A stretch of 64,000 nt of DNA from MFD04716-140 sp963703125. Lineage in GTDB: Bacteria; Bacteroidota; Bacteroidia; Flavobacteriales; Flavobacteriaceae. Where the stretch lies: NCBI GenBank assembly GCA_963703125.1, contig OY969790.1, positions 3,410,001 through 3,474,000 of the forward strand, read 5' to 3'. This document shows positions 19,823-28,898 of the stretch, piece after piece; within the stretch, counting starts at the first letter, position 1, and every line of letters starts with the position of its first letter. Both the position numbers and the translations under genes were made by a program. The notes beneath the pieces were generated by a model. It saw nothing but the letters and a program-made list of their open reading frames with translations, did no database searches and was not told the origin of the DNA.

Positions 19823-19846
19823 TTGTTACAGCCCATACAGTAACAA
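19823..19846. repeat. Inverted repeat beside the terminator
   Basis: TTGTTAC (19823-19829) pairs with GTAACAA (19840-19846) across 10 nt. On the minus strand it precedes the terminator hairpin, so a transcript would carry two hairpins in series. Function unknown. Confidence 0.4.
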
Positions 19847-19919
19847 CGGCAATAAAAGCGACGAACACAATTTATATGCACAACAGGTTCGATGTTTTAA
19901 ATGCTTTTGTCGATATTAT

Positions 19920-20423
19920 TTAGGCCACTTTTTGGGATAAACTAGCAGTGGAAATTTGGTTGAAAATAATGGCTTTCCATTTTTCAATTCGCCGATTTTC
20001 AAAGTCCTCACTATGACTTTCAGCTGCATCGAAAAAAGGAAGAAGAAGCACATCGCCGTTTTTGAATAACAATTCCAAATCCAACCTTTCAAGCAAGGAA
20101 TCTCTTTTGTTCTTTATTTTTATAACCTTCCTCTTCTCTATAACCTTGCACCCTTTAAGCTTGTTCAAATCTAGAAGATGCCAATTTTTTTCCAGGCCTG
20201 ATGATTTGAAAAAAATGAGCTTTTTCTGATTCGGATCTATGCCCATATAATTATCGCCCCAAAACTCTTCTTGGGATACCTTCAAGTTATTTTTTGTTTT
20301 AACCGCTTTGATTTCGGCTTTTAATTTTTTCGTTTCTTTTTTCCCTAACGTACTCAATAAAAAGAAAGGTAGAAATACACTACCAACGAGCAGTAAGGAT
20401 ACAATTGTTAATGAAGTATCCAT
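19920..20423 (-). CDS. Hypothetical membrane-anchored protein
   Basis: 167 residues from the ATG at 20423 (MDTSLTIVSLLL); an in-frame upstream ATG at 20477 would add 18 residues. One transmembrane segment covers about residues 5-25, followed by a lysine-rich stretch (GKKETKKLKAEIKAVKTK) and a soluble domain of alternating charged strands (FFKSSGLEKNWHLLDL, LDLELLFKNGDVLLLPFF). I do not recognise the family; the soluble part could be a small PH-like or sensor-like fold. It has its own terminator, supporting a real transcript. Confidence 0.6.
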   Translation of the reverse strand: MDTSLTIVSLLLVGSVFLPFFLLSTLGKKETKKLKAEIKAVKTKNNLKVSQEEFWGDNYMGIDPNQKKLIFFKSSGLEKNWHLLDLNKLKGCKVIEKRKVIKIKNKRDSLLERLDLELLFKNGDVLLLPFFDAAESHSEDFENRRIEKWKAIIFNQISTASLSQKVA

Positions 20424-20551
20424 TAGTTTATATTTTTTTAAAATTGATAGAAATCGTTCCAGGATTGAACCAGTCAATTACTACCTCGAACATACTTTAT
20501 TTGATAAATAAGAAAAACACCGTTTTCCCGCACTAAATTTATGGGAAGGAA

Positions 20552-20896
20552 TTATGGAAAGGAATGGAAGAGGAATGCAATTGAAAACCGATTTAGTCTT
20601 AAGGTAATGCTTTTGCTTGTAAAAATGTAAAGCAATCCTGAAACCGGTCGATTCGCATAAAAAAAATCAGCACTACGTTTGATGGAACCATCAAAAGTTC
20701 TGTAATCAGCGTCCGAATAGGAGGAGATGGCACTGTCAAAATTGAAGTGGAAGGTTTTTAGCAAGCCCTCTTTGCTGCTATGCGAATTTGAATCTTGACT
20801 AATTAACCCCTCATTATTTGATGTATTTTGAGGGTATTTAATTGAGCCAAAATAGCCTATTAAAACCGTAAAAATGACAATCCTTAGGATATGCAT
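20552..20896 (-). CDS. Small hypothetical, possibly exported protein
   Basis: 114 residues. The N-terminus MHILRIVIFTVLIGYFG is hydrophobic and could be a signal peptide; the rest is Ser/Asn/Phe-rich with no motif I recognise. Codons look plausible but no homolog comes to mind, so it may be a chance frame or a remnant. No partner gene is evident. Confidence 0.35.
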   Translation of the reverse strand: MHILRIVIFTVLIGYFGSIKYPQNTSNNEGLISQDSNSHSSKEGLLKTFHFNFDSAISSYSDADYRTFDGSIKRSADFFYANRPVSGLLYIFTSKSITLRLNRFSIAFLFHSFP

Positions 20897-21085
20897 TTCA
20901 ATTCAATTTTCAACAATCAAAGGTAAAAACAAATAGTGTTAATAGATTGCCAAATATTTTGTTTACATAGGGGTGGAATGTAATGAGTGAATGTTTTAGG
21001 AAACCTGTTTGCCAACAAGTAACTATTTCCTGTTTACGGGGCTTTAGGATGTTTGAGACGAAAATGGGGCGTAAAAATTTGGATT

Positions 21086-21379
21086 TCATTTCAAACGCTT
21101 TGGAATATCACTTCGACCATGCAAAACCCTAACAATACGAATACTTTCAGGTAAAATTCGATAAAAAATGACGTGCGATACATAGGGAAGGCTATATAAT
21201 CCAATTTTTATCTCACCCCTCTGTTTGCCAATGTCAGGATTTTTGGACAATGCTTGGAAATGGACTTGTATTCCTTCCAAATATTTGATAGCCTGTGAAT
21301 GACCAAATTTATAGATTCCGAAATCGTAAATTTCTTCAAGGTCGTTTTTGGCAGCTTCTGAAAGGATAAAATGATTCAT
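21086..21379 (-). CDS. Type II toxin, ParE/RelE family
   Basis: 97 residues, typical toxin size. Starts MNHFILSEAAKNDLEEIYDFGIY, the ParE-type helix opening, and ends with YRILPESIRIVRVLHGRSD, the conserved ParE strand pattern. ParE toxins poison DNA gyrase; RelE relatives cut mRNA. It is 5 nt downstream of the ParD-like gene, the standard antitoxin-toxin order. A full-length reading frame suggests it is functional. Confidence 0.85.
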   Translation of the reverse strand: MNHFILSEAAKNDLEEIYDFGIYKFGHSQAIKYLEGIQVHFQALSKNPDIGKQRGEIKIGLYSLPYVSHVIFYRILPESIRIVRVLHGRSDIPKRLK

Positions 21380-21384
21380 TGATC

Positions 21385-21603
21385 CTATTTTCTGGAAGCA
21401 ATGATATCCGCCACTGAAATATCACTGTCGGGACCATCCCATCCTTTGTTGATTTCGGCCCTTAAGTCTGCAATCACTTTATTGCGATAAATTTGATGCA
21501 ATCGAAGTGCATCTCTTATAACCTCGCTACTGTTCTGGTACTCCCCAGATTTAACCTGTTTGGAGATATACTCTTCTTGTGTTTTAGTGAAACTTATGTT
21601 CAT
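21385..21603 (-). CDS. Type II antitoxin, ParD/CopG family
   Basis: 72 residues from the ATG at 21603 (MNISFTKTQEEYISKQV); the longer frame to 21663 adds residues that do not fit the family. The ribbon-helix-helix region is followed by SGEYQNSSEVIRDALRL, a hallmark of ParD antitoxins. It should bind its own promoter and neutralise the adjacent toxin through its acidic C-terminus (GPDSDISVADI). Confidence 0.85.
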   Translation of the reverse strand: MNISFTKTQEEYISKQVKSGEYQNSSEVIRDALRLHQIYRNKVIADLRAEINKGWDGPDSDISVADIIASRK

Positions 21604-21743
21604 TTTATCTGTTTTTAGAGGATAAAGATATATTTTTTGTCTATATCTAGCAAATATGGACATTTTAAGTATGGTTTTAAATGTCTGATCATTAACACCA
21701 CATGGAATTAACTAAAAAGCAAGGAAAAAAACGCGATATTTAA

Positions 21744-23141
21744 TTACTTTCCGATACAGAAATTAGCGAAGATGTTTCCCAAAAGTTCATCATTGGTCAC
21801 TTGCCCAGTAATTTCGCCCAAATGGTACAGGGCGTCCTTAACATCAATGGCCATAAGGTCGCTGGGAATATTTTCGCCCATTCCTTTTTGTACTTTTTCG
21901 ATGGCTTCCAATGCTTTTAATAGTGAATTGTAGTGCCTTGTATTGGTTACTATTGTTCCATTATTACGCAAGGCCCCGGTATTTATAAACGAGAGAAGCT
22001 GATTCGTTAGGTTCTCAATACCTTCGCCAGTTTTTGCCGACAGTAAAAGAGCCGTCGATAGGTTTTCCTTGATGGTTAAAAGTTGTTCTTCAGAAAGAAT
22101 ATCCTTCTTGTTGATGAGCAAGATAAGTGGTTTTTGAGGATGTTTATTTGTTATCTTTTCAAATTCAGTCTTGATACCTTCCAAGATATGGTTTCCAGCC
22201 ATCAACTTTGATCCATCTACTAAAAAAATGATTACTTGTGCCTGTTCTATTTTTTCAAAGGTCTTTTTGATTCCTATAGTCTCTATCACATCTTCGGTGT
22301 CCCTAATTCCTGCGGTATCAATAAACCGAAACCCAAAACCGCCGATGGAAATCTCATCTTCAATGGTGTCCCGTGTCGTGCCCGCAATTTCGCTCACAAT
22401 TGCTCTTTCTTCGTTGAGAAGGGCATTGAGCAAGGTAGATTTCCCCACATTGGGTTCACCCACTATAGCCACGGGAATGCCATTTTTAATAACGTTACCA
22501 ACAGCGAATGAATCAATCAAACGTCTTAACACCTCCCTGATTCGAGAAACCAATTCATTGAACTGGGTTCTATCCGCGAATTCCACATCTTCTTCGGCAA
22601 AATCCAGTTCCAATTCAATTAAGGAAGCAAAATTCAAAAGTTCCTCACGCAATTTCTGTATCTCATGGCTGAAACCGCCGCGCATTTGTTGAACCGCAAT
22701 TTTATGGGATGCCTCGTTGTCAGAGGCAATGAGGTCCGCAACGGCTTCGGCCTGGCTCAGATCCATTTTACCATTCAGAAATGCACGCAGGGTAAATTCT
22801 CCTGCGTCTGCCACACGGAAGCCGTTTCTCAAAAACAACTGGATTATCTGTTGCTGAATATATAAGGATCCATGGCATGAAATTTCGACTACATCTTCCC
22901 CAGTGTAGGAATATGGACCTTTAAAAAGTGAGATTAAAACTTGGTCCAAAATTCGCTCCCCATCCACTATATGCCCTAAATGGATGGTGTGACTCTTTTG
23001 TTCGGAAAGATTCTTACCATTCATGGATTTAAAGAACGGACTTGATTTTTGAATGATGTCTTCACCCGAAAGACGAATTACGCCAATAGCTCCAGCACCT
23101 GACGGAGTGGCTAATGCAATAATAGGGTCTTGTGGAATCAT
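21744..23141 (-). CDS. mnmE: tRNA modification GTPase MnmE
   Basis: 465 residues from the ATG at 23141 (MIPQDPIIALATPSGAGAIG). An in-frame ATG at 23171 would add 10 residues; homologs usually begin close to IALATP. Domains: N-terminal folate-binding TrmE domain (about 1-120), helical domain, inserted G domain with GEPNVGKSTLLN (G1), GTTRDT (G2), DTAG (G3) and NKKD (G4), and the C-terminal CIGK tail whose Cys is catalytic. With MnmG it installs the cmnm5 group on wobble uridines of certain tRNAs. It reads leftward towards the ParDE pair. Confidence 0.95.
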   Translation of the reverse strand: MIPQDPIIALATPSGAGAIGVIRLSGEDIIQKSSPFFKSMNGKNLSEQKSHTIHLGHIVDGERILDQVLISLFKGPYSYTGEDVVEISCHGSLYIQQQIIQLFLRNGFRVADAGEFTLRAFLNGKMDLSQAEAVADLIASDNEASHKIAVQQMRGGFSHEIQKLREELLNFASLIELELDFAEEDVEFADRTQFNELVSRIREVLRRLIDSFAVGNVIKNGIPVAIVGEPNVGKSTLLNALLNEERAIVSEIAGTTRDTIEDEISIGGFGFRFIDTAGIRDTEDVIETIGIKKTFEKIEQAQVIIFLVDGSKLMAGNHILEGIKTEFEKITNKHPQKPLILLINKKDILSEEQLLTIKENLSTALLLSAKTGEGIENLTNQLLSFINTGALRNNGTIVTNTRHYNSLLKALEAIEKVQKGMGENIPSDLMAIDVKDALYHLGEITGQVTNDELLGNIFANFCIGK

Positions 23142-23294
23142 TGGGACAGGTTTAGTGCCAAAATTAATCAAAAATGAAAGAACAATTCATATTCTGAAAT
23201 GAATGCGTACTTGTACAAACTGTTAATAGATGCGGCACATGACCGCCTAATTTTATATCTTCGCCTCCTAAAATAAGTTTTAAACCTAAGCATT

Positions 23295-23750
23295 ATGAAA
23301 CGTATCATTTTAACCTTATTATTTAGCTGTGTTATGGGTGTGCCCACATATGCCCAAGAAGCAGAACAGGTACAAGACTCTGTAACCAATACGGTCACTG
23401 GCGAACTTTCAGAAGCTAAAATAAAGGCGGACCAGGCTGAGCAAAAAAAAGTAGAAAAGGAGGTCAAAAAGGCTGAAAAAGCCCAGAAAAAAGCTGAAAA
23501 AGAGCAAAAAAAGACCGAAAAGGAAATCAAGAAAAGAGCACAACAGGCAAAAGCCATTGCCAAAAAAAGAAAGTCGATTGATAAGAAGGAACGAGAAATC
23601 GTAAAATTGCAAAACAAGCTTACAAAAGGGAAGATCAAGGGCAAAGTATCCCCAATCGATGAAATGGAAATGAACCAAAAAATTGATAAACTTAAATTGA
23701 ATGTGCTGCGGGAGAAAGACAAATTGGCCAAACTGGAACGAAAGGAATAA
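23295..23750 (+). CDS. Exported lysine-rich coiled-coil protein
   Basis: 151 residues. A clear signal peptide (MKRIILTLLFSCVMGVPTYA) is followed by a short acidic segment and a long Lys/Glu/Ala/Gln coiled coil (about 45-110: KKVEKEVKKAEKAQKKAEK). It belongs to no family I can name; similar short secreted coiled-coil proteins are common in Flavobacteriia. A TATCTTCG sequence near 23253 could be its -7 element. A long opposite-strand reading frame here is an artefact of the A-rich sequence. Confidence 0.7.
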   Translation: MKRIILTLLFSCVMGVPTYAQEAEQVQDSVTNTVTGELSEAKIKADQAEQKKVEKEVKKAEKAQKKAEKEQKKTEKEIKKRAQQAKAIAKKRKSIDKKEREIVKLQNKLTKGKIKGKVSPIDEMEMNQKIDKLKLNVLREKDKLAKLERKE

Positions 23751-23822
23751 GGGGTCAAATTTCTGTAACAATTGATTGAATTATGCGTCTTACTAGGTAT
23801 AACATCATAAAACAATCAAAAA

Positions 23823-24188
23823 ATGGAAACCGTCAATCAAAACATCGCTTTACGAACTGATAACCAATTGTTGGTCATTACCCATTTAACACAATTACTG
23901 ACATACATAACCGGTTTTGGAGGGCTTATTGTCCCGCTTTTAATATGGCTGTCCTCAAAGGACAGGGTAGAAGGCATGAACGAGCATGGCAAGGGTATTG
24001 TGAACTTTCAGCTGAGTATGATATTATTTGCAATTTTGAGCATTCCTGCAATCCTGTTGTTGGGATTGGGCATACTTACACTGGTAATAATCGGAATTTT
24101 GAGTTTCGTTTTACCTGTTGTAAATGCAGTAAGGGCCAGTAATGGCGAATCGCCGGTATATTTTATGACCATAAGATTTATTTCATAG
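23823..24188 (+). CDS. DUF4870 family membrane protein
   Basis: 121 residues with three hydrophobic segments (about 22-43, 62-87, 85-105). The pattern LTQLLTYITGFGGLIVPLLIW and VNFQLS matches DUF4870, small inner-membrane proteins of unknown function. It stands between the coiled-coil gene and a bidirectional terminator shared with dnaN. Confidence 0.85.
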   Translation: METVNQNIALRTDNQLLVITHLTQLLTYITGFGGLIVPLLIWLSSKDRVEGMNEHGKGIVNFQLSMILFAILSIPAILLLGLGILTLVIIGILSFVLPVVNAVRASNGESPVYFMTIRFIS

Positions 24189-24202
24189 ATACTGCACCCT
24201 CA

Positions 24203-24240
24203 CAAAAAAAATGCCCAAGGTTTTCCCTGGGCATTTTTTA
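24203..24240. terminator. Bidirectional terminator between DUF4870 gene and dnaN
   Basis: ATGCCCAAGG (24211-24220) pairs with CCCTGGGCAT (24225-24234) across a TTTT loop, with an A tract before and a T tract after, so it can stop transcription from both convergent genes. Confidence 0.85.
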
Positions 24241-24256
24241 ATTTGATTTTTTTCTG

Positions 24257-25375
24257 TTAGCTATTTAACATCACGGGCATTACCAACATGGTCACGTTTT
24301 CACCTTCATCCAATCCGTCAATAGGGGTAAGGATACCTGCCCGATTCGGAAGGCTCATTTCCAAAGAAACTTCGTCAGAATTTAAATTGTTCAACATCTC
24401 GGTCAAAAACCGTGAATTGAAACCTATTTGCATGTCATCTCCTTGGTACGAACAGGTTAGGCGCTCTTCCGCCTTGTTGCTATAATCAATATCCTCAGCA
24501 GAAATATTCAACTCCGCTCCGGCGATCTTTAGACGAATTTGGTGGGTAGTCTTATTTGAAAAGATAGAAACCCTTCGCACTGAGCTTAAAAATTGATTCC
24601 TGGAGATAGCCAACTTATTGGGGTTTTCCTTCGGAATCACTGCTTCATAGTTGGGATACTTGCCGTCAATAAGCCTACATATCAATTCCGAATTGTCAAA
24701 AATGAATTTGGCGTTACTATCGTTATATTCAATGGTAACATCCAATTCACTGCCGGCCAGAATGCCTTTCAAAAGTGTTAAAGGCTTTTTGGGCATTATA
24801 AACTCTGCTACCTGGGAAGCGGTAACATCGGTGCGCTGGTATTTCACCAATTTATGCGCATCGGTGGCCACAAATGTCAAACTATCTGGCGAAAATTGAA
24901 AAAATACACCGCTCATTACAGGACGAAGATCGTCATTCCCGGCTGCAAAAATAGTTTTGTTTATAGCAGTTGCGAGGATATCCCCCAGTATGGTTGTTGA
25001 ACTCGGACTTGTTAGTTCAACTGCTTTTGGAAACTCGGCACCATCTGCATACGCCAGGGCATATTTTCCATGATTTGAGCTTATTTCAACAGTATTGTTG
25101 TCTTCAACAACAAAAGTCAAGGGCTGTTCTGGGAAAGTCTTAAGGGTTTCAAGCAGTAATCTTGCGGGTACCGCAATAACCCCGGAATCCTTAGAGTCAA
25201 CCTTCAGTTCAGAACTCATGGTTGTTTCCAGGTCCGATGCGGAGACGGTCAATTTGTCCTTGCTTAGATCGAACAGAAAATTGTCCAATATAGGGAGTGT
25301 GTTGCTATTGTTGATGACTCCGCCTAAAACTTGTAATTGTTTAAGTAAATATGTGCTGGAAACTATAAACTTCAT
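24257..25375 (-). CDS. dnaN: DNA polymerase III beta subunit (sliding clamp)
   Basis: 372 residues, the expected length. Starts MKFIVSSTYLLKQLQVLGGVI, with the three repeated clamp domains and the conserved LRPVMSGVFFQF, ATDAHKLV and the C-terminal PVMLN. It forms the dimeric ring that holds the replicase on DNA. It is downstream of gldF and gldG on the same strand, an arrangement I know from other Flavobacteriia. A likely -7 box lies at 25470-25477. Confidence 0.96.
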   Translation of the reverse strand: MKFIVSSTYLLKQLQVLGGVINNSNTLPILDNFLFDLSKDKLTVSASDLETTMSSELKVDSKDSGVIAVPARLLLETLKTFPEQPLTFVVEDNNTVEISSNHGKYALAYADGAEFPKAVELTSPSSTTILGDILATAINKTIFAAGNDDLRPVMSGVFFQFSPDSLTFVATDAHKLVKYQRTDVTASQVAEFIMPKKPLTLLKGILAGSELDVTIEYNDSNAKFIFDNSELICRLIDGKYPNYEAVIPKENPNKLAISRNQFLSSVRRVSIFSNKTTHQIRLKIAGAELNISAEDIDYSNKAEERLTCSYQGDDMQIGFNSRFLTEMLNNLNSDEVSLEMSLPNRAGILTPIDGLDEGENVTMLVMPVMLNS

Positions 25376-25469
25376 TCGTTTTCTATATTTTCATATTTCG
25401 CCTTCGAGATTTCGAAAGATAGTGATTGCAACCCTAAGCGTTATTGAAATCTTGCTCATGCTAATCGAA

Positions 25470-25477
25470 CAAAGATA
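25470..25477 (-). promoter_or_regulatory. Candidate -7 element (TATCTTTG) upstream of dnaN
   Basis: The minus strand reads TATCTTTG, matching TAnnTTTG, about 95 nt before the dnaN ATG. A TTTG lies further upstream at about 25-nt spacing, longer than the usual 19-23, so the -33 assignment is weak. Confidence 0.45.
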
Positions 25478-25516
25478 TTTTAAAAGTGCTTTTTACCGAA
25501 ACAAACTTATTAACAC

Positions 25517-27184
25517 TTAGGCACCATACTTCCTCTTTCTAAAGTAATTGAAAGCTATGCCCAAAATGATCGTTACCGCAATGGGAAGGCCTACGTTCAT
25601 TAACTGCCAACTGTATTTTTGGGCTTCAACCTTCTCCGTGTCCATAAATGGAATGGTGACTTTCTTATTTCGAATGTTTATAAGTCCGTTATCATCCAAT
25701 AGATAATTAAAGGCATTGACCAAAAATTCCTTGTTTCCATAGAAGTTGTTCGTCCATTTGTCATATCCCAATTCCAAAGGCCTGCCGTTCCTTATTTGAT
25801 TCTTGATGACATCCCCATCTGATATCACCAGCATTTTATTGAACTTTCCCCCTTCTAGGTTATTCTTTATTTTTATTGGTTTCACGCGATTTTTATAGGC
25901 GGAGACAAAATTTCCTTCAATTAAAACCGCCAGGGGTTGGTTTCCATTGTTGAACTCTTTTTTGTCTGGTGGTGTATTGATAAGGTCAAGACTTATCTCT
26001 TTAGGGGTGCCATCTGTTTTTGATAGAGGTGAACTCTGCAATAAAATGGCCTTTTTGTATTGATTTTTTAGGGTGTCCATTGAACTTGAAAATTGAAATC
26101 GAACGGCTTCCAAATTTGTATTGATCGGATGGTCACTTTTGGAAAATACCATGGGATTGTATAACCAAGGAACTGGATTGTATTCGGAACTGGTGCCCTC
26201 CCCAGTGGCCAGTACAATCTGAGTAAAGTACATGTCATTTACCAGATTCGGATTGATACGAATGCCATATTTAAAGAAGAAGTCATCCAAATTTAAATCC
26301 CTAGGCATGGCCATCGCCGTTCCTTTTTCGTTGAACAGGCTATCAAGTTCCATATCCACTTCGTCTATTAGCCATACCGATTTGCCTCCATTCACGACAA
26401 ATTGATCTAGTACGTACTTTTCGGCATCGGTGAAGGCCTGCGTAGGTTTTGCGATAAGGGCAAGGTCATATGTTTTTAATTGATCCAGAACCTTTTCGGG
26501 GTTTGTAGCCACTGAATCCAAGGTAATGGCACCAATGTTATAATAATCGCGAATGGTGGTGAGGAAATCTGCCAAGTACATATCTCCCAATTCTCCGTTC
26601 CCTTTCAGTACGGCTATCCGTTTCTTTTCGTCAATATTTATTTTGGTAAAAGCATCCGCAAAGGCATATTCCAGATTCTGTACAGAATTATTTAGCCGTT
26701 CCTCTGTTGATGCACCCAGTTTATTTTTAAGAAGTGGTACTTTGACCGTTTTATTATTATAGGTAACCATTGCCCACGGAAATACTATTTCTTGTGAAAC
26801 CTTGCTATTGTCATCCACGGTAATTCGGGTAGGGGTCAGGCCTAAAGCTTGGAGTTCGGTAATGGCAGCATCAATCTGTTCTGCGTCTTCAAGAGGGTCA
26901 ACGAAACTGAACTTGACCAGATCGTTGAAGGCGGCGAACTCTTCAAGAATTAGACGTGTTTCGGTCTTAAGGCGCATGAACTCCAGTGGTAGGTTGCCAT
27001 CAAGCAGGACATCGACTATAACCGGGGTTTTTAAGGTTTCAACAGCATTTATTGTAGGCTGTGACAAAGTATATCTGCTGTCCTCCGTAAAGTCCAATCG
27101 CAGATGAAGGAAATTCGCCAGGATATTCACCAATATGAGAATGGCAAAGGCTGTTACCGCACTTCTTAGCTTTTTCTTCCTCAT
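25517..27184 (-). CDS. gldG: Gliding-motility ABC transporter component GldG
   Basis: 555 residues. An N-terminal helix (SAVTAFAILILVNILANFL), a large extracytoplasmic domain with the conserved RLDFTEDSRYTLSQ near the start and GKSVWLIDEVDM in the middle, and a C-terminal helix (VGLPIAVTIILGIAFNYF). This is the ABC_transp_aux layout of GldG, which with GldF and the ATPase GldA forms a transporter linked to flavobacterial gliding. The start overlaps gldF by 4 nt. gldA is not in this window. Confidence 0.92.
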   Translation of the reverse strand: MRKKKLRSAVTAFAILILVNILANFLHLRLDFTEDSRYTLSQPTINAVETLKTPVIVDVLLDGNLPLEFMRLKTETRLILEEFAAFNDLVKFSFVDPLEDAEQIDAAITELQALGLTPTRITVDDNSKVSQEIVFPWAMVTYNNKTVKVPLLKNKLGASTEERLNNSVQNLEYAFADAFTKINIDEKKRIAVLKGNGELGDMYLADFLTTIRDYYNIGAITLDSVATNPEKVLDQLKTYDLALIAKPTQAFTDAEKYVLDQFVVNGGKSVWLIDEVDMELDSLFNEKGTAMAMPRDLNLDDFFFKYGIRINPNLVNDMYFTQIVLATGEGTSSEYNPVPWLYNPMVFSKSDHPINTNLEAVRFQFSSSMDTLKNQYKKAILLQSSPLSKTDGTPKEISLDLINTPPDKKEFNNGNQPLAVLIEGNFVSAYKNRVKPIKIKNNLEGGKFNKMLVISDGDVIKNQIRNGRPLELGYDKWTNNFYGNKEFLVNAFNYLLDDNGLINIRNKKVTIPFMDTEKVEAQKYSWQLMNVGLPIAVTIILGIAFNYFRKRKYGA

Positions 27185-27912
27185 CGATCACCCCTATTTA
27201 GTTGAACAACGGTCAAAAAAAGGAAAAAAACAGTAAGACTTATAAAATAGATGAAGTCCCGGACATCCAGAATACCCCTGGAAATGTTTTCAAAGTGCGC
27301 TTTCATCCCCATATTTTGAAGATAAACCGAAACAGTTCCTCCGTCTGTAAGCCCGGAAATACCTTCAAATCCGTAATAAAGAAATAAGCTCAACAACAAT
27401 GCGTATATAAATGCCAGTATCTGATTTTGAGAAAGTGTTGAGGAAAAAAGACCTATTGCGGTGTATAGCGCAATTAAAAATAAGGTTCCGAAGTACGATC
27501 CGGTCACAAGTCCTTTATCCAAATTGCCAACAGCAGTGCCAAGCTCGCTAACTGAAAAAACATAAATAAGTGTGGGGATTAGAGCCATCAACGCCAAAAC
27601 AAATATCCCCAAGAATTTGCCCAAAACCAATTGCGAAACTGTAATTGGTTTGATAAACAACAGCTCTAAAGTGCCCATTTTTCTTTCCTCTGAAAAACTT
27701 TTCATTGAAATGGCGGGAATGAGAAATAAAAATAACCAAGGGGTTAAAAGGAAAAAATTGGTCAAATCCGCAAAACCGGAATCGAAGATATTAAAAGGCC
27801 CCTTAAAAACCCAGAGTATTAGCCCGTTCAGTAATAGAAATAATCCAATGACCATATAGCCAATCGGTGAGGAGAAAAAGGAAAGTACTTCTCGTTTAAA
27901 AATTGCAAGCAT
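27181..27912 (-). CDS. gldF: Gliding-motility ABC transporter permease GldF
   Basis: 243 residues with six hydrophobic segments. It begins MLAIFKREVLSFFSSPIGYM and contains SFSEERKMGTLELLF, the signature of ABC-2 permeases of the GldF type. It overlaps gldG by 4 nt (ATGA), so the two are translationally coupled. Role in gliding is family knowledge. Confidence 0.92.
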   Translation of the reverse strand: MLAIFKREVLSFFSSPIGYMVIGLFLLLNGLILWVFKGPFNIFDSGFADLTNFFLLTPWLFLFLIPAISMKSFSEERKMGTLELLFIKPITVSQLVLGKFLGIFVLALMALIPTLIYVFSVSELGTAVGNLDKGLVTGSYFGTLFLIALYTAIGLFSSTLSQNQILAFIYALLLSLFLYYGFEGISGLTDGGTVSVYLQNMGMKAHFENISRGILDVRDFIYFISLTVFFLFLTVVQLNRGDR

Positions 27913-27975
27913 TCAGTATCAAAGATTATTTTAGAGGTAAAACTACCATTATTTTAATGTTTACGAATTCATTTT

Positions 27976-28806
27976 TTAACTGAAGTTCACAGTTACCATA
28001 TCCCTATAATCCAGGCCTAAAAGTGTAGATGCCCCTCCTACGGTATTTAAATCACTTTTATAGATTGCCAGTTCAATATAATTTGCGGAATTAAAAATCG
28101 CCATTAGATCACCTGCTCCTTTTCGCCGGTTCTTGTCAAGGTCAAAGTTTATTATGTCACTATAGGTGTTGTGAATCTGCTTGATTTTCGTAGTTCTTGC
28201 ATTTATCTCAAATTCCCTCCCTTTTCTATAGGCATCAAAGAAGTTCTTATGAATGTTCGTCACCACATTGCCATAATTATCAATGTACACAATACTTCCG
28301 ATTATTTTGTTTCCGCCATCGGTTACTGTAGGGGCAAATCCTCTCAATTCCTTTAAATCATCAAAATATTTACCAACAACCTCTAGAGTGCCACCACGCG
28401 CAATATGACAGGCGACCTGCACGAACACATCCATCACCGGAAAGGAACCATGAATAGGGTTCGGGATGTTGATTTCAACCACTTTTTCCGGTTTGACCTC
28501 CGAAATGATAAGACCAATAACGCCATTGTTGGCAGTAACAAAGTAGTGGCCGTTCACCAAGACCGCAATATGCTGATTTTCGGGTGTTCGCTCGGAATCG
28601 ACACCTACTATGTGCACTGTTCCCTCCGGAAAATTCTTATATGAATTTTCAAGAATATAGGCGCATTCTTGAATATTGAACGGACTTACTTGATGCGAAA
28701 CATCAACAATTTTAACATCGGATAGTTCTTTGTATATACTGCCTTTCAATGCACCTACAAAATAGTCCTTAAGCCCAAAATCCGTAGTTAATGTAATTAT
28801 TGCCAT
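27976..28806 (-). CDS. SAM hydroxide adenosyltransferase / SAM hydrolase (DUF62 family)
   Basis: 276 residues. Starts MAIITLTTDFGLKDYFVGALKG, with the Asp of TTDFG, GVDSERTP, YFVTANNGVIG and YIDNYGNVVTNI, the motifs of the SAM chlorinase/fluorinase superfamily. Most non-halogenating members hydrolyse S-adenosylmethionine to adenosine and methionine. It is upstream of gldF on the same strand with a 63-nt gap and divergent from phoH. Whether it belongs to the gldFG-dnaN transcript is unknown. Confidence 0.9.
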   Translation of the reverse strand: MAIITLTTDFGLKDYFVGALKGSIYKELSDVKIVDVSHQVSPFNIQECAYILENSYKNFPEGTVHIVGVDSERTPENQHIAVLVNGHYFVTANNGVIGLIISEVKPEKVVEINIPNPIHGSFPVMDVFVQVACHIARGGTLEVVGKYFDDLKELRGFAPTVTDGGNKIIGSIVYIDNYGNVVTNIHKNFFDAYRKGREFEINARTTKIKQIHNTYSDIINFDLDKNRRKGAGDLMAIFNSANYIELAIYKSDLNTVGGASTLLGLDYRDMVTVNFS

Positions 28807-28898
28807 GCAGCAATGTTGATATGTTTTTAATTAGGCAAACTGATTTTTTATTTAAGTTTGTCGAACAAAATTACACAAAAAAACAGCCTTTCGAAATT

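Larger units (their letters stand above)
19473..19919. other. Intergenic region, about 450 nt
   Basis: No gene recognised. It separates the 3' ends of two convergent genes. The right half holds two successive hairpins (19777-19817 and 19823-19846). The left 300 nt show no strong structure by eye. Confidence 0.55.

Noticed and set aside
23168..23815. A 215-codon minus-strand reading frame rich in Phe, Ser and Leu
   Set aside because: It is the complement of the lysine-rich coiled-coil gene on the plus strand, whose AAA/AAG codons produce TTT/CTT on the other strand; the plus-strand gene has a signal peptide and normal codon pattern.
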